From: Candidatus Binatus soli
GTDB taxonomy: Bacteria > Desulfobacterota > Binatia > Binatales > Binataceae
Length of the DNA stretch: 64,000 bases
Reading direction: 5' to 3'
NCBI GenBank assembly: GCA_002479255.1
Contig: DLMJ01000042.1
Span: 36,868-100,867, forward strand
Part shown: piece by piece, positions 62,070 through 64,000 of the stretch
How the letters are laid out: each line of letters begins with the position of its first letter
Numbering within the stretch: position 1 is the stretch's first letter
Made by a program: the position numbers and the translations under genes
Notes under the pieces: model-generated
Seen by the model: the letters and a program-made list of their open reading frames with translations, nothing else
Told to the model about the DNA's origin: nothing
The model's database searches: none

Positions 62070-62084
62070 GTGAGGGGGTTTGTT

Positions 62085-64000
62085 TTGCGCCGGCTGCTGA
62101 ATTACCAGTGGATTTTGATCCATTTGATCGAAGGCGGCTTGGTTGCACTCTCGTACTATGCGGCTTTCGCTCTTCGTTTCGATGGCAAAATCCCGCCGCA
62201 TCAACTAACTGCGTACCTCCAAACTGTACCGTGGTTGCTGGCGTCGAGGTTTTTGGTTGCATTCGCCTTCGGAATGCATCATCGAGTCTGGCGCTACACC
62301 GGTCTGTGGGATCTGATTAATCTGGCGGCCGCAGCAGTCGTCGGGACGCTGCTGTTCGCGACCTTCGTGACGCTTGCGATCGATTGTCCCTGGATACCGA
62401 GAACCGTCTACGCCATCGATACTATCGTGGTAATTGCGCTCCTTGGTGGGGCGCGCGCGCTTCGGCGGATCTTGTATGACCGGGGCAGTCGCGAGCCGGG
62501 CAGACGCGTGCTCATCTTTGGCGCCGGCGACGCCGGAGAGTTGATCGTCCGCGACATGATGCACAATCCGGATTACGGTTACAGCCCGGTCGGGTTCGTT
62601 GATGACGATCGCATGAAGGTCGGGCGGATGATTCGTGGCATTCGCGTGCTCGGTACGCGGGCCGAAATGACGGCGATCATCTCCAGGCACGCCCCCCAGG
62701 AGGTGCTGATTGCGATGCCGAGGATGGGAGCGGAGACGATCCGCGGCATCATGAGGGTGCTCGAGCCGTTTGGCCTGCCGATAAAAATTCTCCCGAGCTT
62801 GCCGAGCGTGCTGGACGGGCGGGTGGGGATGGGCGACGTGCGCAGCGTTGCGTTGGAGGACTTGCTTTGCCGCAGGCCCGTGGGACTGGACCCGGCGGGG
62901 CTGCGCGGCGTTATCGAAGGCCAGAGTGTCCTGGTCACGGGGGCCGGGGGTTCCATCGGCTCGGAATTGTGCCGCCAGATATCGGCGCTCAAACCGCGAG
63001 TGTTGGTCATGTATGAGCGCTATGAGAACGGCCTGTACAGCATTGAACAGGAGCTCCGGGATCGGAATCCGCAGTGCGAACTTGCGGCGGTCGTTGGCGA
63101 TGTATGTGACAGAACTCGACTGGAGGAGACGTTTCGGAAATGGGACGTGAAGCTGGTGTTTCACGCTGCCGCGCACAAGCACGTGCCGCTGATGGAACTC
63201 AACCCATGCGAGGCAATCAAGAACAATGTGCGTGGAACCCGCATGCTGGCCGAGGTTGCCGCGCGCGCCGCGGTTGATCGGCTGGTCCTCGTCTCGACCG
63301 ACAAAGCGGTCAATCCAACCAGCATCATGGGCGCCTCAAAGCGAACGGCGGAGCTTGTGGTCAAAGCCATCGCGGAGGAAACCGGCCTGAAGCTGGGAGC
63401 GGTGCGCTTCGGCAATGTGCTGGGCAGCAACGGCAGCGTCGTACCCAGATTTCTCGAACAGATACGCGCCGGAGGGCCGGTCACGGTGACGGATCCCGGG
63501 ATGCGGCGTTTTCTTATGCTCATCCCGGAGGCGGTCCAGCTCGTCCTCCATGCAGCGACGCTGATGAAACCCGGCGCGATCTACCTGCTTGAAATGGGCG
63601 AACCGACACGGATCGCCGAGATGGCCAGGCACCTGATCCAACTTTCGGGACTGGTCCCCGACAGAGACATAGCGGTCGAGTACGTTGGCCTCCGCCCCGG
63701 CGAAAAACTCTGCGAAGAGATGTTTGCGGCCGATGAAAAGATCGAACCATCCGCCATTCCCGGCATCTTGCGGGTTCGTGAAGAAAAGCAGCCCCATCGG
63801 CGATCGCTGCTCCAGCGAGTTGAAATGCTCGAGATGGCCGCGGCTGCCGGAGATGCGGACGGCACGGTTCGGATGCTCCGCGAGATCGTTCCCTCCTTCG
63901 ACGGACTTGGCCGCCAGCACCAGGACCGTGCTTCCTTGGGTGCGGCGCCATCTGCGCCCGGCGGAACTCAAGACCATCCTGCCAATGGGGCCAAGCCTGC
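62085..64000 (+). CDS. Membrane-anchored nucleotide-sugar 4,6-dehydratase/epimerase (CapD/WbpM/FlaA1 family), 3' end missing
   Basis: A frame open to the right edge (638 full codons visible). Four membrane helices (about 8-125) are followed by a first Rossmann-type domain (RRVLIFGAGDAGELIVRDM) and a catalytic SDR domain with LVTGAGGSIGSELCRQIS, FHAAAHKHVPLMELNPCEAIKNNV, STDKAVNPTSIMGASKRTAE, RFGNVLGSNGSVVPRFLEQI and GLRPGEKLCEEMF. WbpM/PglF-type enzymes convert UDP-GlcNAc to a 4-keto-6-deoxy sugar, the substrate for DegT aminotransferases. The catalytic lysine context (TSIMGASK) has Met in place of Tyr, as in the WbpM class. TTG start with GAGGGGG six bases upstream; a GTG at 62070 is the alternative. 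Confidence 0.9.
   Translation, partial: MRRLLNYQWILIHLIEGGLVALSYYAAFALRFDGKIPPHQLTAYLQTVPWLLASRFLVAFAFGMHHRVWRYTGLWDLINLAAAAVVGTLLFATFVTLAIDCPWIPRTVYAIDTIVVIALLGGARALRRILYDRGSREPGRRVLIFGAGDAGELIVRDMMHNPDYGYSPVGFVDDDRMKVGRMIRGIRVLGTRAEMTAIISRHAPQEVLIAMPRMGAETIRGIMRVLEPFGLPIKILPSLPSVLDGRVGMGDVRSVALEDLLCRRPVGLDPAGLRGVIEGQSVLVTGAGGSIGSELCRQISALKPRVLVMYERYENGLYSIEQELRDRNPQCELAAVVGDVCDRTRLEETFRKWDVKLVFHAAAHKHVPLMELNPCEAIKNNVRGTRMLAEVAARAAVDRLVLVSTDKAVNPTSIMGASKRTAELVVKAIAEETGLKLGAVRFGNVLGSNGSVVPRFLEQIRAGGPVTVTDPGMRRFLMLIPEAVQLVLHAATLMKPGAIYLLEMGEPTRIAEMARHLIQLSGLVPDRDIAVEYVGLRPGEKLCEEMFAADEKIEPSAIPGILRVREEKQPHRRSLLQRVEMLEMAAAAGDADGTVRMLREIVPSFDGLGRQHQDRASLGAAPSAPGGTQDHPANGAKP

Noticed and set aside
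61855..62073. 72-codon frame before the CapD-like gene
   Set aside because: Ser/Lys/Gly-rich composition, no homology, no ribosome site.

Overview
The window is about 64 kb of high-GC DNA with dense bacterial gene order: many 1-20 bp stop/start overlaps and few gaps. No rRNA gene or other taxonomic marker is present. Long Thr-Ala-Pro repeats in a secreted protein, a glutathione synthetase, a CdaA/CdaR c-di-AMP module and a Gram-negative exopolysaccharide (EPS) export machine suggest an uncultivated Gram-negative of the former Deltaproteobacteria (a Binatota-like lineage is my best guess). That placement is inference.

Left part, 1-35 kb, mostly housekeeping. It opens with the end of tilS, then ftsH, folP, cdaA, cdaR and glmM. 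Next come divergent pdxJ and nnr-tsaE, then a small accessory patch (9.5-10.65 kb) holding a transposase remnant, two small unknown genes and three IS-end-like repeats. lysC-cimA follows, then a long tRNA-modification, RNA-processing and GTPase run (cysteine desulfurase, mnmA, mtaB, rnc, era, der, guaA, gltX) and clpP. A CopA-type copper ATPase after clpP is split by a frameshift at a probable internal deletion and ends in a Cys/His metal-binding tail with its own ribosome binding site. Then come a DUF155 protein, small unknowns, tRNA-Phe, a reverse-strand prmA-rsmE-gshB run, ugpQ-dnaG, a CAT-anticodon tRNA and a zinc-ribbon coiled-coil protein.

Middle, 35-40 kb: a secreted DUF1329 protein carrying a c-type haem motif, a stand-alone thiamine-diphosphate enzyme, a perfect 15-bp hairpin between convergent genes, and the Thr-Ala repeat protein with a recognisable sigma-70 promoter.

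Right part, 40-64 kb: one large EPS/O-antigen type locus, all on the + strand. A near-consensus sigma-54 promoter with repeated half-sites lies upstream of it. The order is SLBB export protein, lytic transglycosylase, Wzi-like outer-membrane protein, initiating sugar transferase, TylF-like methyltransferase, split transketolase pair, DegT aminotransferase, class I/II aminotransferase, Wzz-like protein, flippase, sulfotransferase, polymerase-like protein, GT-C-like membrane protein, GT2, second DegT enzyme, GT9, and a membrane-anchored CapD/WbpM-type dehydratase cut by the window end. Together they predict a surface polysaccharide built by a Wzx/Wzy-type route, containing unusual amino sugars or amino-polyols and possibly O-methyl and sulfate groups. 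I see no complete insertion sequence, prophage or CRISPR array.
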